Of a stretch of 64,000 nucleotides of DNA, positions 8,405 through 16,295 are shown in pieces. The notes below the pieces were generated by a model. The model searched no databases and was not told where the DNA came from. It saw nothing but the letters and a program-made list of their open reading frames with translations. Positions within the stretch are counted from its first letter, which is position 1; each line of letters opens with the position of its first letter. Location of the stretch: assembly GCA_021151625.1 (NCBI GenBank), contig JAGKWY010000016.1, positions 9,222 through 73,221 of the forward strand, read 5' to 3'. A program made the position numbers and the translations under genes. This DNA is from Gammaproteobacteria bacterium. GTDB taxonomy: Bacteria; Pseudomonadota; Gammaproteobacteria; Pseudomonadales; Cellvibrionaceae.

Positions 8405-8899
8405 TCAACCTTTATCCTCTTCGCTCCATTTATTAATAGGCTTTGTGTTTAATATATAAAAAATTGATTTTCGAATCTTATATGAATTGCCTTGATAGGT
8501 TACACATGTTCCTGTGTGATCGATATCATATATTTCCACTTCATTTTTATCACTTTCACCATAACCAACAGAGTCTGGACTTAAAGTAACTCTTGCATAT
8601 ATCGGAGTTTTGCAAGACTTAACAGGACGACTCTTAATTGAAACAAGATCATAAATTAATCTTATTTTCGCAATACAATCGCTTTTCCCCATACAACCAA
8701 TTTTTACCGTGTAATCCTCCATACCTTCACCAATTATTGGTGCAGAATCTAAAGATCTTCGAAAAACGTTGGTGTCAGTGAAAACAATAGACACTTGACC
8801 ACCTGAACTTTTTTGCGGGCTATTTTCTACAGCGAATAGTGTACTGACGTATAAGATGGTTGCTATAAATAATGACACAGTTGGAATAGTTAATTTCAT
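8405..8899 (-). CDS. Secreted protein, putative immunity protein
   Basis: 164 residues from the ATG at 8899 (MKLTIPTVSLFIATILYVSTLFAVE), chosen because the signal peptide starts there; an in-frame ATG at 8923 is possible. The mature part is beta-rich with four or more Cys residues (IGCMGKSDCIAKI, VKSCKTP, TGTCVTY), suggesting disulfides in the periplasm. No family recognised. A toxin-like remnant frame (8910-9068) ends 10 bases before the start codon. Position in the block suggests an immunity gene for that lost toxin. Confidence 0.65.
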   Translation of the reverse strand: MKLTIPTVSLFIATILYVSTLFAVENSPQKSSGGQVSIVFTDTNVFRRSLDSAPIIGEGMEDYTVKIGCMGKSDCIAKIRLIYDLVSIKSRPVKSCKTPIYARVTLSPDSVGYGESDKNEVEIYDIDHTGTCVTYQGNSYKIRKSIFYILNTKPINKWSEEDKG

Positions 8900-8909
8900 A
8901 AGAGCATTC

Positions 8910-9068
8910 TCAATTACAAGCATTATCTTTTGTTTTTTTGCAGAAGTAGGTAGAACTAGGTGTCCTAACCTTTACTTTTCCATCTTCGTAGTTTTTTCTT
9001 GTGGGCTCCCTTAATTTTTTAGCTGTTTTGGTTTCATTTCGAGTAGATCGATCTTCTTCCTTCAGCGC
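8910..9068 (-). pseudogene. Possible displaced toxin-tip remnant
   Basis: A 52-codon frame with no start codon, opening after a TAA at 9069-9071. It reads ALKEEDRSTRNETKTAKK... and ends ...STYFCKKTKDNACN. It is basic and charged and ends just before the secreted protein gene at 8899. This fits the 3' stub of an older Rhs tip. The evidence is position and coding-like composition only. Confidence 0.45.
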
Positions 9069-9101
9069 TTAAGGACACAGGACTGCCTAACATTGAAACC
9101 T

Positions 9102-9133
9102 AAAAAAATCCCCAAACAGCGAACTGCTCGGGG
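9102..9133 (-). terminator. Rho-independent terminator of the 9165-9587 gene
   Basis: On the minus strand the stem ccccgagcag/ctgtttgggg with a ttcg tetraloop (9110-9133) is followed by a run of seven T. Confidence 0.88.
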
Positions 9134-9164
9134 GCTTTTCATTTTCCACTAAAAAATAGTCTAA

Positions 9165-9587
9165 TTACTTATTTCTATGAGTACATGCATGACCATTAGG
9201 GTGAAAATCTAGTATTTTTCTTTCTTCATAGAGACTTTTCGGAAGGCTAAACTCTTCATAAGGAATAGTGGCGAAAACTTCTTCTCCAGGCTTCACATGA
9301 ATCTCACAACCTTTAGGACAATAGCCGGTGTTAAAATCCTGTATTGGAAATTTTCTATCTCCTACAATCAAAAAAACTTCATCACTAGCCTGGTTAATTT
9401 TGTGTCCTTTATTTGGCCAATCCTCAGGGGTTAAGCAAACAGTAAAATTGGCATCGTTTTTAAAACTAAGATTTATTCTTTGCTGTTTAATATCATCTAT
9501 ATATTTATAATCGATAACAATCATTTTAGATTTAGTAACACAACCAAACAAAAAAGCGAAAAAAAATAGAATAGTAAAATTTTTCAT
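9165..9587 (-). CDS. Lipoprotein, probable immunity protein for the HExxH Rhs tip
   Basis: 140 residues. The N-terminus is a lipoprotein signal (MKNFTILFFFAFLFGC, acylated Cys16). The mature part is beta-rich and includes RINLSFKNDANFTVCLTPEDW, GDRKFPIQDF and VKPGEEVFATIPY. The start codon lies two bases after the stop of the Rhs tip, the usual place of an immunity gene. A periplasmic lipoprotein fits a toxin that acts in, or passes through, the periplasm. Family not recognised; it is weakly similar in layout to the 7692-8273 protein. Confidence 0.72.
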   Translation of the reverse strand: MKNFTILFFFAFLFGCVTKSKMIVIDYKYIDDIKQQRINLSFKNDANFTVCLTPEDWPNKGHKINQASDEVFLIVGDRKFPIQDFNTGYCPKGCEIHVKPGEEVFATIPYEEFSLPKSLYEERKILDFHPNGHACTHRNK

Positions 9588-9589
9588 AA

Positions 9590-10426
9590 TTAATATACCA
9601 AATCCATTAAATGATCGGGATTATCGAGCGCTTTATCTGTACCCATCAGCTCTTGATAAGAATCTCTATTTGCGGGCAACCCATGTTTATATGCATCTTT
9701 ACCATTTGAACCCTCAATATCATGCAACCCTGCTGTGTGAAGAGACTCATGCCCAACCACTCTTGATAAATCGGACATTCCTGCTGAATTACCCGTGTTT
9801 ACGACCATAATAGGTCCATTTCCTCTCACAAACGCAGCACCATTAGCAGATCCCCCCATGTTTTGATATGTTGAGGAATCAACTGCATTAGCTATTTTCC
9901 CATCACTACCATCACTTCTTAATGCCCCTGCTCCTGAGCGCAAACTACCAGCAGCTTTATTAAGACCTTCTGCGGTATATTTTCCTGCAATTCTTCCAAA
10001 ACCGCCCAAGCCAAACTTTTGAAAAAAACCCAGTTTTTTTCCAGAAGCAAGTGTTGCGGCTGCCTTCTCTAACTTTTCTGCGCGTTTTTCCATTTTTGCA
10101 GCAGATTGTTGTTGAGCCTTATCAAACTTTTTCCATTTCTCATCAGTCCATCCACCACCTTGACCATACGCGCCAGTTGGGTCTGCCATGTTCACGGGAT
10201 CATTCCCCACATACGCATACCAATTCATGTCGTCCTTGTAACCAACAGGATCCGTTTGCATAAAGCGACCTAGTGTCGGGCTGTAGAAACGGGCTTTGTA
10301 GTAATACAAACCTATTTCAGGAATCCAGGTTTGGCCGGTGTATTGAAAACGGCCAATGGTGTTTAGTTTTTGGATTCCGTATTCATCATAGGCATTGATA
10401 GATACACTGAAACCATATCGATCAAT
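9590..10426 (-). pseudogene. 5'-truncated Rhs protein end with HExxH metallopeptidase-like toxin tip
   Basis: The frame opens after a TGA at 10427-10429, with its first ATG at 10309. It encodes the end of an Rhs core: RFQYTGQTWIPEIGLYYYKARFY, then GRFMQTDPVGYKDDMNWYAYVGNDPVNMADPTG. A tip of about 210 residues follows. The tip has an Ala/Lys-rich helical stretch (AAKMEKRAEKLEKAAATLASG) and near its end the zinc-peptidase-type motif GHESLHTAGLHD (HExxHxxGxxD). The thousand or more residues of Rhs repeats are missing, so it cannot be delivered as it stands. It is either an orphan tip that could recombine onto a full rhs gene or a dead remnant. Its immunity gene follows directly. Confidence 0.8.
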
Positions 10427-10459
10427 TCACATAACCGGGCTATTAGATTTATTCAGATA

Positions 10460-10619
10460 TGGCAATTCTCTGCATATTATGATGCTCTGCCAACCAAAAT
10501 CGCTTAAACCCAAACGCATCCGCCGCCTGCGCATAAGCCACCGCATGGGTAAAACTATCGCACGGCGTTTCATTAACCCGCACCGCCGCGAGCTCAAGCA
10601 ATGAAAATTCGACCGACAT
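10460..10619 (-). pseudogene. 5' fragment of a second LLM oxidoreductase gene
   Basis: From the ATG at 10619 the first 50 codons match the gene at 5741-6733 with two substitutions (Leu to Phe, and Gly to Arg near the break). Similarity stops at 10460. About 30 bases later the truncated Rhs frame begins. Most base changes are synonymous, so the two copies probably diverged as working genes in different genomes and came together by recombination. Confidence 0.88.
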
Positions 10620-10689
10620 AATCACCTCACCCACTATTCAATCGCCCTATTCTACGAGCAATTTATTGGTTGGGGTTTTGGATTATTGA
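10460..10689. repeat. 230-bp direct repeat, copy B
   Basis: This is the partner of 6574-6803: same length, same orientation, about 11 mismatches. It contains the 5' coding fragment and 70 bases of its upstream region. Recombination between the copies would delete the whole 3.9-kb Rhs tip/immunity block and leave the LLM gene intact. Confidence 0.92.
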
Positions 10690-10997
10690 ATTGTTGTGTA
10701 ATAAGAGGTAATTACAGAGATGGCCGATATTTGTTATTTAAGTTACCTGAGCTTCAATTATATGAGCACCAGTAAGGTGCGCGTCGCGAAGCAAACCACC
10801 GTAGGTTTAATAAATGAGCAAAGCGAAAAGATATAAAGAGTAGAGCTATATGCCTTCCATACGAACTTGGCGCTGTATATTACCCTGAATAGACTGATCT
10901 TTTTCAATTTTATAGAAACATAAAAATCAAAGATTAGTAAAAAAACTTATGTAATAAACTACTGCGCTACACACGCAATAAACATCAGGAGTCGTAA
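10690..10997. other. Intergenic region, no gene seen
   Basis: About 310 bases, AT-rich, after the repeat copy B. I see no convincing open frame, hairpin terminator or RNA gene. Confidence 0.4.
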
Positions 10998-11207
10998 ATG
11001 AAAATCCTTTCAACTGAATGGAAAGACAAAGAACGCACCTCAGATCGAGTATGTGCCTGTATGGTTTTTGTCATAAATTGAGTGCGGCTTTTACGCCCAA
11101 ATAAAGAACATTTACTCCGAGAGCGAATAAAGCTGGAATATGAGAAAAAAAATCTAGCAATCGCCTCAGCACTTCGTGCCCCCAGTAACTTTAGTTCTTC
11201 TTCGTAA
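10998..11207 (+). pseudogene. Small ORF with one in-frame stop
   Basis: An ATG at 10998 with a good ribosome site (caggag) opens 27 codons (MKILSTEWKDKERTSDRVCA...). It ends at a TGA at 11079-11081. The same frame then continues for 41 codons (RLLRPNKEHLLRERIKLEYEKKNLAIAS...) to a TAA at 11205. Both halves look coding-like (charged, helical), so this may be a roughly 70-codon gene broken by one nonsense change. Family not recognised. Confidence 0.35.
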
Positions 11208-11285
11208 ATATACTCCGTGAAAGGTCAATTTATAAACTGCAGTTTAACTGGGCGCCAGAGTGATGCAACTTTTAGGATTAATTAT

Positions 11286-11570
11286 ATGCAGTGGTTTGGA
11301 ATAGAATATTCTTATTTTCTTTTAAGTGGGGCGGGTGCACTAGTCTTATTTTTCAAGATGCAAAGTGGGCGATCCAAACCTGGAATTTCCATTTTGGGTT
11401 ATATCCATCCGCCGTTAGAGAGCAATCCTTTTGGGAGAGTCTTAGAAGCTTTACTTTTTGCGTCTTTAGGCGCTTTATTGGGAACCATTATTGCTCAGCC
11501 GGTTAATCCTCAACAAGCTATTGCTGCAGGACTTGGATGGACTGGGTTGATCGGTAGCTTTTCCAAGTAG
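11286..11570 (+). CDS. Small membrane protein of unknown function (three-gene operon, gene 1)
   Basis: 94 residues from the ATG at 11286, preceded by agga; the frame extends to a GTG at 11217 with poor context. There are two predicted transmembrane helices, YFLLSGAGALVLFF near the start and LEALLFASLGALLGTII in the middle. A conserved-looking tail AIAAGLGWTGLIGSFSK follows. It is seven bases upstream of the next gene, so the two are co-transcribed. No family recognised. Confidence 0.7.
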   Translation: MQWFGIEYSYFLLSGAGALVLFFKMQSGRSKPGISILGYIHPPLESNPFGRVLEALLFASLGALLGTIIAQPVNPQQAIAAGLGWTGLIGSFSK

Positions 11571-11577
11571 GTGATTT

Positions 11578-12048
11578 ATGGCTAACAAAGAAAATAATAC
11601 AACTGAAGTTGATATTAATTCCTTAGCAGTATCTATCTTAAACGAAGAAAAGATACATTCCGCCGAGTATTTTGAATACAGAGAAAATGTATCAAAATTT
11701 ATTGGATTTCTTAAAGACAGAGAAGAGATTAACGATAAAGTTACCATTTTAAAAGAAAAACTGTTATCTCTTGAGGCCCTTGAAAAACAAGAAGACAAAA
11801 CCTCAAAAATATCTTCGTTCATATCTTTAGGAGCAATAAGTTCAGCTGCTATATTTGCAAGCATATCTCAAGATATGTATCCAGTTGGAATAATATCAGC
11901 AATTGCCGTTTTGGTTTCGGCAATCGGCTATTCAAAAAAAATCACACTGGATAATAAAGAAGTTATTTTAGCCAAAGAAATTGCAACCTTAGTCACTGAA
12001 GTGTTGAACAAAGAAAAAAATATCAGATCCAAAAAACAAGAGAAGTGA
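11578..12048 (+). CDS. Coiled-coil/two-TM protein of unknown function (operon gene 2)
   Basis: 156 residues. Residues about 1-80 are strongly charged and helical (EYFEYRENVSKFIGFLKDREEINDK..., likely coiled coil). Two hydrophobic helices follow at about 82-95 (SSFISLGAISSAAIFASI) and 100-118 (VGIISAIAVLVSAIGY), then a charged C-terminal helix. This layout resembles small membrane partners of sensing or effector systems, but I do not recognise a family. It sits between the two other membrane-protein genes. Confidence 0.7.
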   Translation: MANKENNTTEVDINSLAVSILNEEKIHSAEYFEYRENVSKFIGFLKDREEINDKVTILKEKLLSLEALEKQEDKTSKISSFISLGAISSAAIFASISQDMYPVGIISAIAVLVSAIGYSKKITLDNKEVILAKEIATLVTEVLNKEKNIRSKKQEK

Positions 12049-12135
12049 GTGCTATAAGAATCAACCCCACTAACTTTGGCATCATTGCCAAAATTGCAGG
12101 ATCACAGCCACCTATAGAAAGATTAGGGAAAAAGC

Positions 12136-12870
12136 ATGCAGTCGCCACCAAAAATACTAACTCCACTTGGAATTATATTTCTTTTTGTGACTCTATCTGA
12201 GGCCATTTTGGGCGTTGGAATTTCGCAAACAAACTCATGGATTCAAGTTGTTTTGGCTGTATTTGCTTGCATTTTTCCAAGTGGCGTAGCTGCAGCTTTT
12301 TTCTATATTCTTTACCACCGACCTGAAAATTTCTATGCACCAAAAGATTTCGCCGGTGATGCATCTTACTTGGAAAGCATGAAAGAGGCTCGAGCCATTA
12401 GAATACAGCGTTACTCTGAAGCAGCTCTCAACATTCAGCACACAGTAGAGGAAGGCGTGCGCTCAGCCACCATGAGACCAGAGCTTAGCGATCCAACACA
12501 ACGCAATGTAATTGTTGCTGAAGAGGTTGAGCGAATCAGTAAGGAACTAAAAGGCACATTTGTTACAATCGACCTTTCCAAGTTTGAAAAAAACATGGGT
12601 GAAATCACGCTACCCATAGCAGCATATGACACACTTAATGATCTCACTGATGAAATCTTCTTTGTTCTTCAAGGCCATGTACGCCCCTTTGCTTACGGTT
12701 ATGATTGGTTGCTTCGCAACAAAGAAACGAAAGAAGTTATTATTAGTAGGCGTGTACTTGAAAAAATTCCTGTTGGGCGACCTGCACCTGATATGCGCTC
12801 GTTAAAAGAGCTAGGTATTATTGGGGGAATGGAACTAGAGGTAATTCCGCCTAATAAGCGAAACGTCTGA
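12136..12870 (+). CDS. Membrane-anchored protein with C-terminal ubiquitin-like domain (operon gene 3)
   Basis: 244 residues. Two transmembrane helices lie at about 11-28 and 33-58 (LGIIFLFVTLSEAILGVGI; VVLAVFACIFPSGVAAAFFYIL). A helical linker follows (ALNIQHTVEEGVRSATMRPEL, EEVERISKELK). The last 100 residues read as a beta-grasp fold: strand FVTIDLSKF, then GEITLPIAAYDTLNDLTDEIFFVL, a WLLRN strand, and the ubiquitin/YukD-like ending SLKELGIIGGMELEVIPP. The chain ends LEVIPPNKRNV with no Gly-Gly, so conjugation is not indicated. It follows gene 2 after 87 bases. The fold call is from pattern only, and function is unknown. Confidence 0.65.
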   Translation: MQSPPKILTPLGIIFLFVTLSEAILGVGISQTNSWIQVVLAVFACIFPSGVAAAFFYILYHRPENFYAPKDFAGDASYLESMKEARAIRIQRYSEAALNIQHTVEEGVRSATMRPELSDPTQRNVIVAEEVERISKELKGTFVTIDLSKFEKNMGEITLPIAAYDTLNDLTDEIFFVLQGHVRPFAYGYDWLLRNKETKEVIISRRVLEKIPVGRPAPDMRSLKELGIIGGMELEVIPPNKRNV

Positions 12871-13002
12871 CAACCAACGAAGACATGTAAAAACATTAAC
12901 GATATGCTTAATGTTTTTTTAGAGGACTTACCAAGTTATCGACAAAGTCCGACGCTTGGAAGCCTGTTTCACGAGGTACACCCAACAACTATTTACATTC
13001 AA

Positions 13003-13042
13003 CAAAAAAGCCCACCCGTTTCACAACGAGTGGGCTTTTTTA
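13003..13042. terminator. Bidirectional terminator
   Basis: Symmetric hairpin with stem aaaaaagcccac/gtgggctttttt. It lies between the convergent membrane operon and xyl31A and can serve both. Confidence 0.9.
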
Positions 13043-13073
13043 TTACTAACAACAGATCAAACAACGAAATAAA

Positions 13074-16058
13074 TTATTTCGCTAATTTCACCGCTATAGC
13101 TTTTCCAGCATAGTCGATAGTCTCTTGTGGAGCTGCATCGAAGTTTGCTGCGTCTTTGCTTGGGCCGGAGTGGAAGCGGACGCTGATTTTGCGTTCGTTA
13201 GCCATGCCGGTGAAGCCGCCTACGCGGTCACCGATGGTGACTGTGCCGGTGGCGTCGTCGTAGCTTACAGGAATGCGTGACCATTCACCTTGTTCGTATT
13301 TCACTGAGCGACCGTCGTCTTCGTAAATTTCGAAGTTGCCGTTAGCGCCGGTGTAAATATTCAAGGTGATTGGAGCATTCAAGCCTTCGTCAGTGTGTTG
13401 GATCAACGGACCAGTTGGAACGATTGAGCCCGCTTTTACGAACAGCGGCATTTGCGACAGAGGTGCATCGGCTTTAATGGTTTGACCGCCCGTTAATTTT
13501 TCACCGGTGTAGAAGTTGTACCAGTCTGCGCCTGCCGGCAAGTACACATCGCGCGCGCGCGCTTTATCTTCATACACTGGGTTTACCAAAAACGCTGGGC
13601 CAAACATGTATTGGGTGTTGATGTTCCAACCCGCTTTATCGTTCGGGAAATCCATCACTAATGGACGCATAATGGTGCCGTCTTTGTGATAGGAATCGCC
13701 CGCCAATGTATAGATGTACGGCATCAAGCGGTAACGCAACTTGATGTAATTCTCGAGGGTGTTGTACACCTCGGTACCTTCATCTGCCAGGCTGAAAATT
13801 TCGCGGTACGGGAATTGGCCGTGTGAACGGAACAGAGGCACGAATGCGCCGAACTGGAACCAACGCACGTTCAACTCTTGCCAATCTGCAACCAGTTCTG
13901 GTTTCAAATCGTGAATGTTGTGCGCTTCACCGCCGTTCTTGGTACCCCAGCGATATTTATCTTCCGGCGTAAAACCACCGATATCAAAACTCCAGTTAGG
14001 CACACCGGAAATACCCACGCTTACACCCGCAGCTACTTGCTCTTTCAGGTTTTCCCAACGCGATGAAGTGTCACCACTCCAGAAGGCAGAACCAGTACGC
14101 TGCAAACCACCGAATGCGGAGCGCGTCAAAATAAATGAACGTTTTTCCGGATCAGTTTTGCGCTCACCTTCGTACACCGCCGTCGCATTTGGAATCGCGT
14201 AGGAGTTGAAATACTCTGCACCGGAACCAATGCCCTGCTCGTGGCTGATTAACTCCTTACGCTTGGTGAATGACAGGTTGGAGTGGATATCCGGCTCTGC
14301 CGCATCCAGCCACCAGGCATCGAAACCTTTGGAATTTAACTTCTCGTTAATTTGCTTCCAGAAAATTTCTTGCGACTCTTTCGGGTAAGGATCATAGAAA
14401 GCATTCAAATAACCTGGGCCGATCCAGTCGAGATTTTTCTCGTCCAGATTTTTATTAAACATATAACCCTTCGCGTTCAACTCTTTGTAGTTGTCGGTAG
14501 TCGGGTAAAATTTCGGCCATACCGAAATCATAATGTTACCGTTCATTGCATGAATCTTATCGTTCATAGCTTTGGCATCGGGGAAGAATTTTTTATCGAA
14601 ATCGTGGCTGCCCCAGGCATTTTCCGGCCAGTAAGACCAATCCAGAACAATGTTGTCGATCGGGATTTTTTTATCGCGATAGTATTTAAAGGTGTTAACG
14701 ATTTCATCTTGCGTTTTGTAACGCTCGCGGCTTTGCCAGAAACCATATACCCATTTTGGCAACATTACTGCTGCGCCGGTCAGGTCGCGATAGCCGGCAA
14801 CCACGTCATCTTTGTTGGAGCCGATTACAAAGTAGTAATCAATCGCCTTACCGGTTTCAGAGGCCAGCGACAACTCGCCCTGCTCTTCTTTTGGCATTGG
14901 GTCCAGATGAGTCAAACGGAAGAAACCACCACCCACAGTCCAATCCACTTTAATGGATTTTTTCTCACCCGCTTTCAGCTCGGTGTTGTAAGTGTGCCAC
15001 CAGGGGTTCCAGTTCATGCGCCAGCGATCCAATACCAACTCGCCGCCCACATAAAGTTTTGCATAACCCGAGTTATACATTTTGAAACGATGGATACCAG
15101 CTTCATCGGTCAGCACGCTACCTTCCCATTCGATGCGCAGATTTTTTGCATCTTTCACTTCATCCGGGAACGGAATTTCGCGCACGCTGTTATTGCTAAA
15201 GAATTGGTAATTCAAATCCGCTTCAACGCGCGTCAGTAATAATTTGTCGCCATCGTAATAACGTGCGGTCAAACCACCTTCTTTGCCTTCAGCATCAAAC
15301 AATTTCAACGAAACGTTTAATGGCTGCGTCTCGCGTGGATCACCAAAACGCGAAATGGAATTGTTATCCCAAAGCACGCCGTAGTTTTTGCTGGAAACAA
15401 CAAAAGGAATAGTTTTGGCGAGGTTGTAGGTGGTTAACTCCACGTTTTCACCGGAGTAGTTCACCTGGCCATTTTGATGCTGGCCCAAACCGAAATAGCC
15501 TTCATCGCTGCCACGGTTAAATTCCTGGCGCAAAGCAAATGAATCTGCATCCGGCTTGATGGGATCGCCAATCACTTCGCTAAAGGTGCCGCGATTCTCT
15601 TCTTTCAGCAGAACGTTGCCCTGCGCATCGCGGAAACTCACAGTGCCATCCACCAGAGATACTTCTGCGCTGGCTTGCGCAGTTTTCAATACCAGTTTGT
15701 CGCCGGCCTGGTCTGCAGTGAACTGCACATTGCCCGCTGGCTTGGCAACCACTTGAATAGATTCTGGAACCACATTGAAATCGACGCCCGGCAATGCGGT
15801 GACACGAATAATTTTTTCGCTAATCACTTGCAAGCGCACTTTTTTAACCTGGCCTTCCGGCAGGGTTAAAATCACACCGTCAGCAGTTTTTTCAACTTGT
15901 GCCAGCGCCTTAACCTGTTCAGCCGGTGCTGGTGTCGCGGTTGCAGTTTCACTGCCGGATTGTTTTGAGCAGGCTTGCAACAGAGCGACCGAAGCCATCC
16001 CTATAACGCAATGCGTGATCACGGCTTTTTTAGAAAGCCCTTTGAATGCAGATAACAT
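13074..16058 (-). CDS. xyl31A: Alpha-xylosidase, GH31, lipoprotein with PA14 insert
   Basis: 994 residues, with lipobox LLQAC (acylated Cys30), so likely anchored to the outer membrane. An N-terminal GH31 beta-sandwich (about 50-250) comes first. A PA14 insert (about 258-390; GGLTARYYDG...RIEWEGSVL...AKLYVGGELVLDRW) follows, then the GH31 barrel (about 425-790). The predicted nucleophile is Asp585 in WWLDAAEPD and the acid/base Asp663 in FWSGDTSSRW. The PA14 insert is the hallmark of Cellvibrio japonicus Xyl31A, which removes non-reducing-end xylose from xyloglucan oligosaccharides. The gene is last in the minus-strand xyloglucan cluster, separated from bgl35A by a 230-bp gap holding a palindromic element. 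Confidence 0.95.
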   Translation of the reverse strand: MLSAFKGLSKKAVITHCVIGMASVALLQACSKQSGSETATATPAPAEQVKALAQVEKTADGVILTLPEGQVKKVRLQVISEKIIRVTALPGVDFNVVPESIQVVAKPAGNVQFTADQAGDKLVLKTAQASAEVSLVDGTVSFRDAQGNVLLKEENRGTFSEVIGDPIKPDADSFALRQEFNRGSDEGYFGLGQHQNGQVNYSGENVELTTYNLAKTIPFVVSSKNYGVLWDNNSISRFGDPRETQPLNVSLKLFDAEGKEGGLTARYYDGDKLLLTRVEADLNYQFFSNNSVREIPFPDEVKDAKNLRIEWEGSVLTDEAGIHRFKMYNSGYAKLYVGGELVLDRWRMNWNPWWHTYNTELKAGEKKSIKVDWTVGGGFFRLTHLDPMPKEEQGELSLASETGKAIDYYFVIGSNKDDVVAGYRDLTGAAVMLPKWVYGFWQSRERYKTQDEIVNTFKYYRDKKIPIDNIVLDWSYWPENAWGSHDFDKKFFPDAKAMNDKIHAMNGNIMISVWPKFYPTTDNYKELNAKGYMFNKNLDEKNLDWIGPGYLNAFYDPYPKESQEIFWKQINEKLNSKGFDAWWLDAAEPDIHSNLSFTKRKELISHEQGIGSGAEYFNSYAIPNATAVYEGERKTDPEKRSFILTRSAFGGLQRTGSAFWSGDTSSRWENLKEQVAAGVSVGISGVPNWSFDIGGFTPEDKYRWGTKNGGEAHNIHDLKPELVADWQELNVRWFQFGAFVPLFRSHGQFPYREIFSLADEGTEVYNTLENYIKLRYRLMPYIYTLAGDSYHKDGTIMRPLVMDFPNDKAGWNINTQYMFGPAFLVNPVYEDKARARDVYLPAGADWYNFYTGEKLTGGQTIKADAPLSQMPLFVKAGSIVPTGPLIQHTDEGLNAPITLNIYTGANGNFEIYEDDGRSVKYEQGEWSRIPVSYDDATGTVTIGDRVGGFTGMANERKISVRFHSGPSKDAANFDAAPQETIDYAGKAIAVKLAK

Positions 16059-16290
16059 GTCTGAGTCCTCGTTCTGCGTTTTTTAAAATTTTTAATCCCC
16101 CCTAGCCCCCCTTTTTCAAAGGGGGGAATAACTCCCTTTCAAAAAAAGTACAGAGAGGTTTGATTAACCTGGCTTATTTAAAAAATATTTTTTACATTCC
16201 AATTGCTTGTGCTTACACAACCCCTACCTCTATCCAACTTTTCCAAGAGGGAGTCCCAACTCCCCCTTTGAAAAAGGGGGCCGGGGGGAT
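16059..16290. other. bgl35A-xyl31A gap filled by a repeat
   Basis: A 232-base gap inside the cluster, mostly the palindromic element at 16091-16295. No reading frame of note. A promoter for xyl31A could lie here, but I cannot point to clear boxes. Confidence 0.45.
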
Positions 16291-16295
16291 TTAAT
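16091..16295. repeat. MITE-like element with inverted ends, overlapping the bgl35A stop codon
   Basis: The left end begins tttaatcccccc and the right end finishes ggggggatttaatt. Each end carries its own C-run/G-run hairpin (ccccctttttcaaaggggg at left, ccccctttgaaaaaggggg at right). Both ends can also pair with each other across about 120 bases. The right end overlaps the last codons and stop of bgl35A. The element at 610-692 has the same ends. Confidence 0.7.

Noticed and set aside
8191..8436. 81-codon plus-strand frame in the Rhs block
   Set aside because: It overlaps the signal peptide of a minus-strand secreted protein and a hairpin; no ribosome site.
7056..10689. Possible mobile element or prophage carrying the Rhs block
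   Set aside because: No transposase, integrase, att-like site or phage gene is present; the bounding repeats are parts of a host gene, so homologous recombination explains it better.
12136..12870. Conjugating ubiquitin-like protein
   Set aside because: The ubiquitin-like domain has no terminal Gly-Gly and no E1, E2 or JAB-type gene is nearby, so a conjugation system is not supported.
12904..13113. 69-codon plus-strand frame
   Set aside because: It runs through the bidirectional terminator at 13003-13042 into the end of xyl31A and is not coding-like.
14352..15239. 295-codon plus-strand open frame
   Set aside because: It lies wholly opposite xyl31A, whose GH31 and PA14 motifs are unmistakable; the plus-strand product has no recognisable features.
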